A stretch of 64,000 nt of DNA from Fictibacillus arsenicus (GTDB taxonomy: Bacteria > Bacillota > Bacilli > Bacillales > Fictibacillaceae): assembly GCF_001999465.1 (NCBI RefSeq), contig NZ_MQMF01000001.1, positions 248,001 through 312,000 of the forward strand, read 5' to 3'. Shown piece after piece: positions 1 to 7,279 of this stretch. A model generated the notes under the pieces. It saw only the letters and a list, made by a program, of their open reading frames with translations, was not told the origin of the DNA and ran no database searches. Position numbers and translations under genes: made by a program. Every line of letters starts with the position of its first letter. Within the stretch, counting starts at the first letter, position 1.

Positions 1-248
1 TGTCTTACTGTCACTACACTGACTACAACAAAAGCATTTTTTGGCTGTCTCACTTCAAATGTCGCTTCTCCCCTCTCCTCAGAAAACCCAAGCTCTGTAA
101 AGTTCGTGTCTTCATCTAAAATTTGTTTTATAACATTCATCATTTCAGACTTGTTAGCTTTAAAGTAATGGGTTCGAAGTCTTTCGTCTACATGCTGTTC
201 ACTCGTTTCCGCGTGATTTTCCATTAGATTTTGAAGCTTTCTAAACAT
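1..248 (-). CDS. Small conserved protein of unknown function, C-terminus cut by window edge
   Basis: An open frame runs from an ATG at 248 on the minus strand off the left edge of the window. The start is preceded by TTGGAGG with about 6 bases of spacing, a good Bacillus ribosome binding site. The protein starts MFRKLQNLMENHAETSEQHV and continues with charged residues and a run consistent with beta strand (ATFEVRQP, AFVVVSVVTV). It has no signal peptide or membrane segment in the visible 82 residues, so it looks cytosolic. It follows speD in the same orientation, separated by the speD terminator. I do not recognise a defined function. Similar small cytosolic proteins follow speD in related bacilli as far as I recall, but this is from memory. 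Confidence 0.7.
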   Translation of the reverse strand, partial: MFRKLQNLMENHAETSEQHVDERLRTHYFKANKSEMMNVIKQILDEDTNFTELGFSEERGEATFEVRQPKNAFVVVSVVTVR

Positions 249-311
249 AACAAACCTCCAAAACAACATAATTTGTAACGTATTATTCCCTATTTTATAA
301 AAAATAAAAAG

Positions 312-333
312 AGGTGTGAAATTTCACACCTCG
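312..333 (-). terminator. Terminator after speD
   Basis: Perfect 22-base inverted repeat GAGGTGTGAAATTTCACACCTC, followed on the minus strand by a T-rich tract. It lies just downstream of the speD stop and ahead of the next minus-strand gene. Confidence 0.85.
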
Positions 334-351
334 CTTACATTCTGTTTTTAA

Positions 352-735
352 TTATTGAGCAGTAACTTTTGATTTGGCAACGGCAATCGGACCCATTCCG
401 CGTGGAACTTCCAGATTTTCACGTTTTTTAGCGCCTAATGCTTCTGAAATGTAATCAGCAGCTACGTTAGGATCAATTCGATCTCCACACGTATAAACAT
501 CAATACTTGCATAACCATGCTCAGGAAAACTGTGAATAGTTAGATGAGATTCAGAAATAATGACTACTCCACTTACACCGTGCGGAGCAAATTTATGAAA
601 AGCAACCTCACGAATTTCTGCACCTGCTTTCAATGCAGCGTCTACGAATGTCTCTTCAATAAACTTCATGTCATTTAATTTTTCAGAATCACAACCCCAT
701 AACTCAGCAATTACGTGTCTTCCCATTGTATCCAT
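352..735 (-). CDS. speD: S-adenosylmethionine decarboxylase proenzyme
   Basis: Decarboxylates S-adenosylmethionine to supply the aminopropyl group for spermidine synthesis. The enzyme is a pyruvoyl protein made by self-cleavage. Starting at [12 protein letters not shown] gives 127 residues, matching the bacterial class 1B size (about 126). Residues E62-S63 inside [14 protein letters not shown] are the expected cleavage and pyruvoyl site; H68 and C83 (VYTCGD) are the other conserved active-site residues. The start at 735 is chosen because AGGGGG lies about 8 bases upstream; a longer frame exists but runs into the structured leader. The gene is monocistronic: it has its own promoter, a leader of about 140 bases and a terminator. 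In B. subtilis gapB and speD are also neighbours. Confidence 0.95.
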   Translation of the reverse strand: MDTMGRHVIAELWGCDSEKLNDMKFIEETFVDAALKAGAEIREVAFHKFAPHGVSGVVIISESHLTIHSFPEHGYASIDVYTCGDRIDPNVAADYISEALGAKKRENLEVPRGMGPIAVAKSKVTAQ

Positions 736-876
736 TAGCATAGTCCCCCTTTTAAAAATAATCATGCCTTCAAGCATGCGGTATCGAACATCTACCACGG
801 GGGCAAGTTAGTCCAGAGAGGTCCTAACCCTTTAAGTAGCATTCAATGCCTTAATTTGCTTTATTTGAAGTTCACG
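736..876 (-). promoter_or_regulatory. Structured speD 5' leader, candidate cis-regulatory RNA
   Basis: Between the predicted transcription start (about 876) and the speD ATG lie about 140 nt with three successive stem-loops on the minus strand: GTTAG...CTAAC (about 826-808), GTGGTA...TACCGC (798-779) and CATGC...GCATG (about 778-763). A CCCCC run at 799-803 is complementary to the GGGGG of the speD ribosome binding site (745-749). Alternative pairing could therefore hide the binding site. I do not recognise the fold as a known SAM riboswitch class. Confidence 0.5.
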
Positions 877-882
877 AAACAT

Positions 883-911
883 AGTATACTTCTTTTAAAA
901 TTGATTTGCAA
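883..911 (-). promoter_or_regulatory. Sigma-A promoter of speD
   Basis: TTGCAA (906-911) and TATACT (883-888) on the minus strand, separated by exactly 17 bases. The expected start is near 876, which leaves a long leader before the speD start codon. Confidence 0.75.
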
Positions 912-977
912 TAATTCCGGGTAAATTTTTTTAATAGTTTTTTTCAACAAAAAAGCATATCCGTACTAAACGTAAAG

Positions 978-999
978 AAGCCGGGAAATTTCCCGGCTT
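978..999 (-). terminator. Terminator after gapB
   Basis: Perfect inverted repeat AAGCCGGGAAATTTCCCGGC plus TT, followed on the minus strand by a T-containing stretch. It lies between the gapB stop and the speD promoter. Confidence 0.75.
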
Positions 1000-1023
1000 G
1001 TTATTATTATCCTTCATTTACCT

Positions 1024-2067
1024 TTATGAAACAGAAGCGTTTTTCTCTACAGGTACTTTGCTGTTAAGTGCAACTGCTACATGTTTTGCCAAATCAACCA
1101 CTCGGCAAGAATAGCCCCACTCATTATCATACCAAGCTAATACCTTAACTTTATTTCCATCCATCACCATAGTTGATAGACCATCAACGATAGAAGAGTT
1201 TTCATTTCCGTTATAATCAATTGAAACTAAAGGCAGATCACTATATTCTAATACGCCTTTCATTGATCCCTCCGCCGCAGACTGGAATGCATGATTCACT
1301 TGGTCTTTTGATACAGGAGTTTTCAATTCTACTACAACATCAACTAAAGAAACATTTGGTGTTGGAACTCTAAGTGCCATTCCATTTAGTTTACCTTCAA
1401 GATGCGGAAGAACTTTAGCAATAGCTTTAGCTGCACCTGTTGAAGTCGGAATAATGGATGTTCCGCAGGCACGGGCACGTCTAAGGTCCTTGTGCGGATT
1501 ATCAATATTTTTTTGATCATTTGTATAGGCATGCACCGTTGTCATCATACCGGATTGAACACCGAATTGATCGTCAAGCACTTTTATAACAGGTGCGAGG
1601 CAGTTCGTAGTACATGAAGCGTTTGAAATGATGTGATGTTCTGATGAAATGTAATCGCTGTCATTTACGCCCATAACAATGGTAATATCTTCATTCTTGC
1701 CTGGAGCTGTAATGATTACTTTTTTAGCACCGGCTTCGATATGAAGTCCTGCAGTTTCCTGAGATACAAATTTACCTGTTGCTTCAATTACGATATCAAT
1801 TCCGAGATTACCCCAAGGCAACTCACGAGGGTCACGGGAATTTACTAATACTACTTTTTTTCCATTAATAAAAAGGGCATCTTCTGCAGCTACAACATCT
1901 CCTGGAAAAGTCCCATGTATGGAATCGTATTTAACCATATGAGCAAGTGTTTCTGCTGGATAGCTGGCATTAACAGCTACAACCTCGAAATCATCATTCT
2001 CCATCATTTTGCGGAAGACCATTCTTCCGATTCTCCCCAAGCCATTAATTGCAATTTTTGCTTTCAT
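1024..2067 (-). CDS. gapB: Glyceraldehyde-3-phosphate dehydrogenase, gluconeogenic type (GapB)
   Basis: Interconverts glyceraldehyde 3-phosphate and 1,3-bisphosphoglycerate. The GapB type favours NADP(H) and the gluconeogenic direction. The N-terminal Rossmann motif INGLGRIGR is followed by the catalytic SNASCTTNCLAPV block with the active-site cysteine, and the C-terminus carries WYDNEWGYSCRV. Length is 347 residues against about 340 in B. subtilis GapB. The assignment to GapB rather than glycolytic GapA rests on position next to speD and coaE, the N-terminus MKAKIAINGLGRIGRMVFRK, and the two CcpN-type boxes upstream. The start has AAGGAG about 7 bases upstream. Expression is likely low on glucose and raised on gluconeogenic carbon, as for B. 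subtilis gapB. Confidence 0.93.
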   Translation of the reverse strand: MKAKIAINGLGRIGRMVFRKMMENDDFEVVAVNASYPAETLAHMVKYDSIHGTFPGDVVAAEDALFINGKKVVLVNSRDPRELPWGNLGIDIVIEATGKFVSQETAGLHIEAGAKKVIITAPGKNEDITIVMGVNDSDYISSEHHIISNASCTTNCLAPVIKVLDDQFGVQSGMMTTVHAYTNDQKNIDNPHKDLRRARACGTSIIPTSTGAAKAIAKVLPHLEGKLNGMALRVPTPNVSLVDVVVELKTPVSKDQVNHAFQSAAEGSMKGVLEYSDLPLVSIDYNGNENSSIVDGLSTMVMDGNKVKVLAWYDNEWGYSCRVVDLAKHVAVALNSKVPVEKNASVS

Positions 2068-2084
2068 GAAGCTGCTCCTTCCAA

Positions 2085-2129
2085 TGTGTTATACTCTTTA
2101 AGGTTTCTATCTGCAATTAGTATATCATA
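2085..2129 (-). promoter_or_regulatory. Two CcpN-type operators in the gapB promoter
   Basis: On the minus strand TATGATATACT (2119-2129) includes the likely -10 hexamer TATACT (2119-2124). On the opposite strand TGTGTTATACT lies at 2085-2095. Both fit the CcpN consensus TRTGHYATAYW, as I recall it, at every position. CcpN is the glycolytic repressor of gapB and pckA in B. subtilis. No ccpN gene is visible in this window. Confidence 0.7.
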
Positions 2130-2197
2130 ATGAACCTCAAAAAGAACATACTTTTATTGAAATTAGGCAAAAAAGGGGCATAAAATAAAAAACAGAC

Positions 2198-2803
2198 CTA
2201 ATTAATAGAGTCTGTTTTTGTTACGTCATGTAGTATATTAAGTAATTTTTGTTTTAATTCTGCTTTCGTATCATTATTCTCAATCACAACATCTGCTAAT
2301 TCTTTTTTCTCATCAATCGGCATCTGAGATTTAATTCTTGATAATGCTTGTTCTTCAGAATATCCATCCCGCTCCATTAAACGCCTAAGCTGTAAGTCTG
2401 GATGAGTATAGATTAACCATGTTTCATCTACCATGTGATTAAGTTTACTCTCAAATAATAAAGGGATATCCATGATCACCAAAGGATTACCTCCGCTCAA
2501 ATACAGTTCAGCTTGTTTTTTCATTTCTGACCGCACAGCAGGATGCACGATTTCATTTAGCTTTTGCCGTTTTTCAGAGTTATTAAAAATAATTTCTCCT
2601 AATCTTGCTCTGTCTAAGTTCTTGTCAGATAGAAGAACTTCATCTCCAAAAAACGCGACTATTTTTTCGTAAGCATCTTTTCCAGGCATTACTGCATCCT
2701 TTGCAATAATATCAGCGTCAATGACAGGTATTCCTTGTTCACTTAAGATAAGACTGGCTGTAGATTTCCCGGTTGCGATTCCGCCTGTTAATCCAATAAT
2801 CAA
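2198..2803 (-). CDS. coaE: Dephospho-CoA kinase
   Basis: Phosphorylates the 3'-hydroxyl of dephospho-CoA with ATP, the last step of coenzyme A synthesis. The P-loop GLTGGIATGKST sits at the N-terminus, followed by the conserved DADIIAKDAV, IVHPAVR and DIPLLFES segments of the family. I place the start at the TTG at 2803, giving 201 residues, because AGGAGG lies exactly 7 bases upstream and family members begin directly at the P-loop strand. A longer in-frame ATG at 2884 would overlap ytaF and add an unusual 27-residue tail. It is the last gene of a polA-mutM-ytaF-coaE series, with 14 bases between ytaF and this start. Confidence 0.92.
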   Translation of the reverse strand: MIIGLTGGIATGKSTASLILSEQGIPVIDADIIAKDAVMPGKDAYEKIVAFFGDEVLLSDKNLDRARLGEIIFNNSEKRQKLNEIVHPAVRSEMKKQAELYLSGGNPLVIMDIPLLFESKLNHMVDETWLIYTHPDLQLRRLMERDGYSEEQALSRIKSQMPIDEKKELADVVIENNDTKAELKQKLLNILHDVTKTDSIN

Positions 2804-2817
2804 TGGTATTCCTCCTG

Positions 2818-3450
2818 TTACATCCTTAATAAACCCATTACAATCAGTAAAATACCTGGCAATATTGATAATCGTTTCATCCAATTCGTTTTATTAAAAA
2901 AATATAAACCCAATGCCATACCGCCCCATAAAAACAGAGCACTCATTACTGCAATTGACGCTGTGGTCAAAAGAGGCGAAAGATCAATTAAGGCAGCTCC
3001 TATTCCTGCTCCGAAAGCATCGAGCGACAAAGCTATTCCCAGCAGAACTGCTTCCCAGCCAGTAATGGAACCAGATTTATCAATATCAGCCATGACTGGT
3101 TTTTTTAGAATATGAATAACGATTCCTAATGATTTTATTTCGAATAGCACTAAATTTTTTGGTTCTTTTTCAACGATTTCTTTCTCTGGTAAAAAAACCT
3201 GCCATAGAGAGTAGATGCCGATTCCAAGAAGAATTAAGCCACCTAACACTTCACCTGTTTTTTGAGTAATAAACTGTTCTAAAGTAAATCCGAGGAACAT
3301 TGAAAATAAAAAGGTAACAGCTGAACAAATTGCAATGATTAATATGGAGCGAAAAGGAATTTTAATGGATTTCATTCCATACGTTAATCCGGCTCCAAAA
3401 CTGTCCAGGCTGACGGCCAGTGCCAGTAATACAAATGAGTAAGCCACCAT
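2818..3450 (-). CDS. ytaF: Sporulation membrane protein YtaF (MntP-like family)
   Basis: A 210-residue integral membrane protein with about six hydrophobic segments in two halves. Both halves carry the motif SLDSFGAG / SLDAFGAG (near residues 14 and 143), a duplication typical of the MntP/YtaF putative metal-efflux fold. A charged loop (PEKEIVEKEPKN) separates the halves. In B. subtilis ytaF is in the mother-cell sporulation regulon; its exact function is unknown. The ATG at 3450 has AAAGGAG about 9 bases upstream. It lies between mutM and coaE in the same direction. Confidence 0.88.
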   Translation of the reverse strand: MVAYSFVLLALAVSLDSFGAGLTYGMKSIKIPFRSILIIAICSAVTFLFSMFLGFTLEQFITQKTGEVLGGLILLGIGIYSLWQVFLPEKEIVEKEPKNLVLFEIKSLGIVIHILKKPVMADIDKSGSITGWEAVLLGIALSLDAFGAGIGAALIDLSPLLTTASIAVMSALFLWGGMALGLYFFNKTNWMKRLSILPGILLIVMGLLRM

Positions 3451-3510
3451 GTCCCTGTACTCCTTTCAGTTAACGGTAAAAGCAGTATATGAAAGGAGTA
3501 TAAAATTGGT

Positions 3511-4332
3511 TTATTTTTGACAGTTCTTACAAATGTGAGTGCCTCTTCCTGCTACAACCATGCGCTCGATTTCTTTTCCGCATATACGGCAAGGCTCACT
3601 CTTTCTTCCATACACGAACAATTTTAGCTGAAAGCCCCCAGCTTCACCCATCGAATTCGTATAGGAACGGATCGTACTTCCGCCATGTTTTACCGCTTCA
3701 GCTAAAATATCAGTAATGGCATTCTTTAATTTTTTTAACTTGTGTATAGATAATTCATTAGCTGGTGTTTCAGGATGTATTTTCGCTTGAAATAATACTT
3801 CATCCACATAGATGTTTCCGAGACCTGCGATGAATGTCTGATCAAGGAGCACTGCTTTAATGCTGCGTTTTGTCTTGGAAAATAATTTTTTCATAAGTCC
3901 GGCGGTAAGAGAATCTGATAGCGGCTCGACACCTAATGAGCTTAGAGGAAGATGATTTTCTTCTGTACCTTTAGGATATAGATGCATTGTGCCGAATTTC
4001 CGGACATCTCTATACCTGAGCTCCGTTCCATCTGTAAAAGAAAAGATAACATGTGTATGCTTATCAGCAGGTTCTTCCTTTTTGAACAGCCCATATTTGC
4101 CTTCCATCCTCAGATGAGAAACAAGAGAATCCTCATTCAGATGAAAAATTAGAAACTTCCCTCTTCTGTACACTTCTTCAAAACTCTGACCTTTAAGCCT
4201 TAAAACGAATTCTTCTGTTTCTGGGTGCTTGATGATATTATCCCAATAAATTTCCACTTCCTTAATGACTTTCCCAGGTAAAAATTGATTAAGTGTATTT
4301 TTCACATTTTCAACTTCAGGTAATTCCGGCAA
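3511..4332 (-). CDS. mutM: Formamidopyrimidine-DNA glycosylase (Fpg)
   Basis: Base-excision repair glycosylase/AP lyase that removes 8-oxoguanine and formamidopyrimidines. The catalytic N-terminus PELPEVE must follow the initiator Met, since the proline amine is the nucleophile. Here PELPEVE is preceded by a TTG codon at 4332, so TTG is the true start; the upstream GTG at 4344 would leave proline internal. The DNA-binding block FIAGLGNIYVDE is present. The C-terminal zinc finger reads CRIC...CKNC (C-X2-C-X16-C-X2-C). Length is 273 residues against 276 in B. subtilis. The ribosome binding site is a modest GTGGTGA. polA lies upstream and ytaF-coaE downstream. Confidence 0.95.
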   Translation of the reverse strand: MPELPEVENVKNTLNQFLPGKVIKEVEIYWDNIIKHPETEEFVLRLKGQSFEEVYRRGKFLIFHLNEDSLVSHLRMEGKYGLFKKEEPADKHTHVIFSFTDGTELRYRDVRKFGTMHLYPKGTEENHLPLSSLGVEPLSDSLTAGLMKKLFSKTKRSIKAVLLDQTFIAGLGNIYVDEVLFQAKIHPETPANELSIHKLKKLKNAITDILAEAVKHGGSTIRSYTNSMGEAGGFQLKLFVYGRKSEPCRICGKEIERMVVAGRGTHICKNCQK

Positions 4333-4355
4333 AAGTTTCACCACACTTTACTATG

Positions 4356-4396
4356 AAAAACAGCACCCCAAAAGAAACCGGGGATGCTGCTTTTTT
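4356..4396 (-). terminator. Terminator between polA and mutM
   Basis: On the minus strand CAGCATCCCC pairs with GGGGTGCTG across a loop of about 10 bases (one bulge), followed by a run of T. It suggests partial termination after polA, so that mutM may be expressed less than polA. Confidence 0.7.
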
Positions 4397-4398
4397 AT

Positions 4399-7035
4399 TT
4401 ATTTCGCTTCATACCACGAGTCGCCCCAGCTTACATCGACTTTAAGAGGTACATCAAGTTGAACAGCCTGTTCCATAACATCACAGACAATTTTCTTCAG
4501 CTTTTCAATCTCTTGTTCTGGAGCTTCAAAGATCAATTCATCATGAACAGTTAACAGCATTTTTGCTTCAAGTTTTTCGTCAATGAGACGTTTGTCCATA
4601 TCAACCATTGCTTTCTTTATAATATCGGCGGCTGTGCCTTGAATAGGAGTATTCATTGCAGTCCGCTCAGCAAAACTTCGCAAATTGAAATTTCTGCTGT
4701 TGATCTCAGGCAGATATCGGCGTCGATGAAGCAACGTAGAAACGTATCCGTTTTGTTTAGCTTCAGCAATGCTATCCTTCATATATTGTTGTACACCTGG
4801 GAAGCTCTCCAGATAGGATTTAATAAATTCACCAGCTTCTTTTCTAGTTATTCCTAAGCTTTGAGATAATCCATAATCACTGATTCCATAAACGATACCA
4901 AAGTTAACTGCTTTCGCATGTCTTCGCATCTCAGATGTCACTTCGTCCTTGTTAACATCAAAGACATCCATAGCTGTTTTGGTGTGAACATCCATCTCGC
5001 TTTGGAAAGCCTCCATAAGGTTTTCATCCTGAGATATATGTGCTAGTACACGAAGCTCGATCTGAGAGTAATCCGCAGCTAATATTTTCCACCCAGACTG
5101 CGATGGTACAAAAGCATGTCTGATTTTCCTCCCTGCTTCCAGACGAATTGGTATGTTCTGCAGGTTCGGATCAATCGAACTAAGTCGCCCTGTCTGTGCC
5201 AGCACTTGATTAAATCGAGTATGAATTCTTCCTGTATCTTCATGAACAACCTTTAACAAGCCTTCTATATAAGTTGATCTTAGTTTACCTAACTGGCGGT
5301 AAATGAGTATTTTATTGATAATCTCGTGTTTGCCTTCTAATTTTTCTAAAACATCAACAGAGGTAGAATAACCTGTTTTTGTTTTTTTAATTGCAGGCAG
5401 ATTTAATTTTTCAAAAAGAATCTCACCAAGCTGTTTTGGTGAATTAATATTAAACGAAACGCCTGCGAGTTCATGGATATCTTTTTCAAGCGCAGAAAGC
5501 TGAGCTTCTAAGTCAGTACCCATTTCTCTAAGAGTATCTGCCTTTACCTTCACACCGATCTCTTCCATTTTTGCAAGCACTAAAGATAATGGCATCTCTA
5601 AATCATAGAATAAGTTGCTTTGTTCATTCTCTTTTAATTTATCTGCTAATACATCAGTTAAAGTGAAGATAGCATGTGCTTTTCGGCAAAGGTGTTCTGC
5701 TAGAATATCTTCTTCAGGCAGTTTTTTCTTTGCCCCTTTTCCATAAACCTTCTCATTTGAGTCAACGTTCAGCTTTCCATACTGCTTAGCCACATCAGCT
5801 ACTTCGTCTAATGACTCCGATGGATTCAGAAGATAAGAAGCTAGCTGGATATCAAATTCGATGCCATTTAAATGAATTCCTTGTCCTTTTAAAGCAACAT
5901 GAGCTCTTTTAGCATCAAACATTCTCTTCTTTTTTTCGTCATCTTCAAGCCATTCTTTAAATTCATTTGAGCCTTCAGCAAGACTTGATGAAATATAAAA
6001 CGTTCCTTTCTCATTGCTTATCGCATAACCTTGAATGTCTGCTTTATGGTAATCCTCAGTCAGCGTTTCTACAATCAACGCGGATGGATTCTGCAATATT
6101 TCAGCGTCAATAAAAGACACTGTTTGAAAATTCAATTCTTCTTTTTCGATTTCTGGAAGAATTTCTTCATCTCCGCCTAATCGTTCCAGGAGAGACTGGA
6201 ACCCTAGCTCTTTAAACAACGGAAATACAGAATTGTTTTCATACCCTTCGTAATTCGTATCTTCTAATCCAAGCCCGATTGGTGCTTCTTTTGTAATCGT
6301 TGCAAGCTCTTTACTCATTAATGCCTGATCTTTATTTTCGGTTAACCGTTCTTTTAATTTCGCTCCTGAAATCTGATCAATCGACTCCAGCACTTTTTCT
6401 ACAGAGCCATATTCTTTGATGAGTTTGATGGCCGTTTTTTCTCCTACTCCAGGAACACCAGGAATATTATCGGAAGGGTCACCCATAAGACCTTTCATAT
6501 CGATAATTTGATCTGGAGTAATGCCATAACGTTCATTTACTTGTTCAACTGTATAAGCTTCTACTTCAGTTATACCTTTTCTCGTCAGAACAACTTCGAC
6601 ATCAGGTGTTACAAGCTGAAGCAAATCTTTATCCCCCGTAAATACTTTTACTTCCCAGTTGCCATCTGCGGCATTTGCAGCGAGTGTTCCGATGATATCA
6701 TCAGCTTCATAGTTTTCAAGTTCATATCTTTTAATCTTAAAAGCATCCAGCAGCTGTCTGATAAATGGGAACTGCTCAGAAAGTTCAGGCGGAGTTTTTT
6801 GACGGCCGCCTTTATATTCTCCGAACGTTTTATGCCGAAAAGTCGTTTTTCCCGCATCAAATGCCACAAGCATATGCGAGGGCTTTTCATCTTCTAAAAT
6901 CTTAAGAAGCATCTGCGTAAAACCATAAACAGCATTCGTATAAACGCCTTTATCGTTGTTTAACAGCGGCAAAGCAAAAAAAGCTCTATATGCAATACTA
7001 TTTCCATCTACTAAAACTAATTTATTTTTTCCCAA
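4399..7035 (-). CDS. polA: DNA polymerase I
   Basis: Family A polymerase for Okazaki fragment maturation and repair synthesis. Residues 1 to about 290 form the 5'-3' exonuclease (LVLVDGNSIAYRAFFA, YEADDIIGTLA, GDPSDNIPGVPGVGEKTA). Residues of about 305-470 are a 3'-5' exonuclease-like domain without the DxE metal-binding pair, so proofreading is expected to be absent, as in other Bacillus Pol I. The polymerase domain has DYSQIELR (motif A), RRHAKAVNFGIVYG (motif B) and VHDELIFE (motif C). It has 878 residues against 880 in B. subtilis. The start is a TTG at 7035 with AGGAGG 9 bases upstream. A promoter lies just upstream, and mutM-ytaF-coaE follow. Confidence 0.97.
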   Translation of the reverse strand: MGKNKLVLVDGNSIAYRAFFALPLLNNDKGVYTNAVYGFTQMLLKILEDEKPSHMLVAFDAGKTTFRHKTFGEYKGGRQKTPPELSEQFPFIRQLLDAFKIKRYELENYEADDIIGTLAANAADGNWEVKVFTGDKDLLQLVTPDVEVVLTRKGITEVEAYTVEQVNERYGITPDQIIDMKGLMGDPSDNIPGVPGVGEKTAIKLIKEYGSVEKVLESIDQISGAKLKERLTENKDQALMSKELATITKEAPIGLGLEDTNYEGYENNSVFPLFKELGFQSLLERLGGDEEILPEIEKEELNFQTVSFIDAEILQNPSALIVETLTEDYHKADIQGYAISNEKGTFYISSSLAEGSNEFKEWLEDDEKKKRMFDAKRAHVALKGQGIHLNGIEFDIQLASYLLNPSESLDEVADVAKQYGKLNVDSNEKVYGKGAKKKLPEEDILAEHLCRKAHAIFTLTDVLADKLKENEQSNLFYDLEMPLSLVLAKMEEIGVKVKADTLREMGTDLEAQLSALEKDIHELAGVSFNINSPKQLGEILFEKLNLPAIKKTKTGYSTSVDVLEKLEGKHEIINKILIYRQLGKLRSTYIEGLLKVVHEDTGRIHTRFNQVLAQTGRLSSIDPNLQNIPIRLEAGRKIRHAFVPSQSGWKILAADYSQIELRVLAHISQDENLMEAFQSEMDVHTKTAMDVFDVNKDEVTSEMRRHAKAVNFGIVYGISDYGLSQSLGITRKEAGEFIKSYLESFPGVQQYMKDSIAEAKQNGYVSTLLHRRRYLPEINSRNFNLRSFAERTAMNTPIQGTAADIIKKAMVDMDKRLIDEKLEAKMLLTVHDELIFEAPEQEIEKLKKIVCDVMEQAVQLDVPLKVDVSWGDSWYEAK

Positions 7036-7070
7036 GTCCGTTACCTCCTGAGGACATTTCTCTAATTTCT

Positions 7071-7098
7071 ATTGTATCATGACGGCTAAAAGAAACAA
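7071..7098 (-). promoter_or_regulatory. Probable sigma-A promoter of polA
   Basis: TACAAT (7071-7076), extended as GATACAAT, with TTGTTT (7093-7098) at 16-base spacing on the minus strand, about 35 bases upstream of the polA TTG start. Confidence 0.5.
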
Positions 7099-7162
7099 AA
7101 AAGAAGGAACGGTATGTAAGGATTGGCTGTTTACGAAGAGGTCCGGCTGCTTTTCAAACTAC

Positions 7163-7195
7163 AAAAAAAGGCGAGAATCCATGGAGGACTCTCGC
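7163..7195 (-). terminator. Terminator after phoPR
   Basis: On the minus strand GCGAGAGTCC...GGATTCTCGC forms a stem with a short loop, followed directly by seven T (7163-7169). It lies about 85 bases past the phoR stop. Confidence 0.85.
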
Positions 7196-7279
7196 TAAGG
7201 GGGTACTGAAAAAGGATACTTTTATAGTACGGTTTAACTATTAATTAAAGAAAACAACGGTGTAAAGGAATTGTAAATC

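Noticed and set aside
6508-6897. A 129-codon plus-strand frame inside polA
   Set aside because: Antisense shadow of the 5'-3' exonuclease coding region.
7120-7160. Possible further fragment of the interspersed repeat (GGCTGTTTACGAAGAGG) after polA
   Set aside because: Only about nine bases match the element end and no core sequence follows; chance match cannot be excluded.
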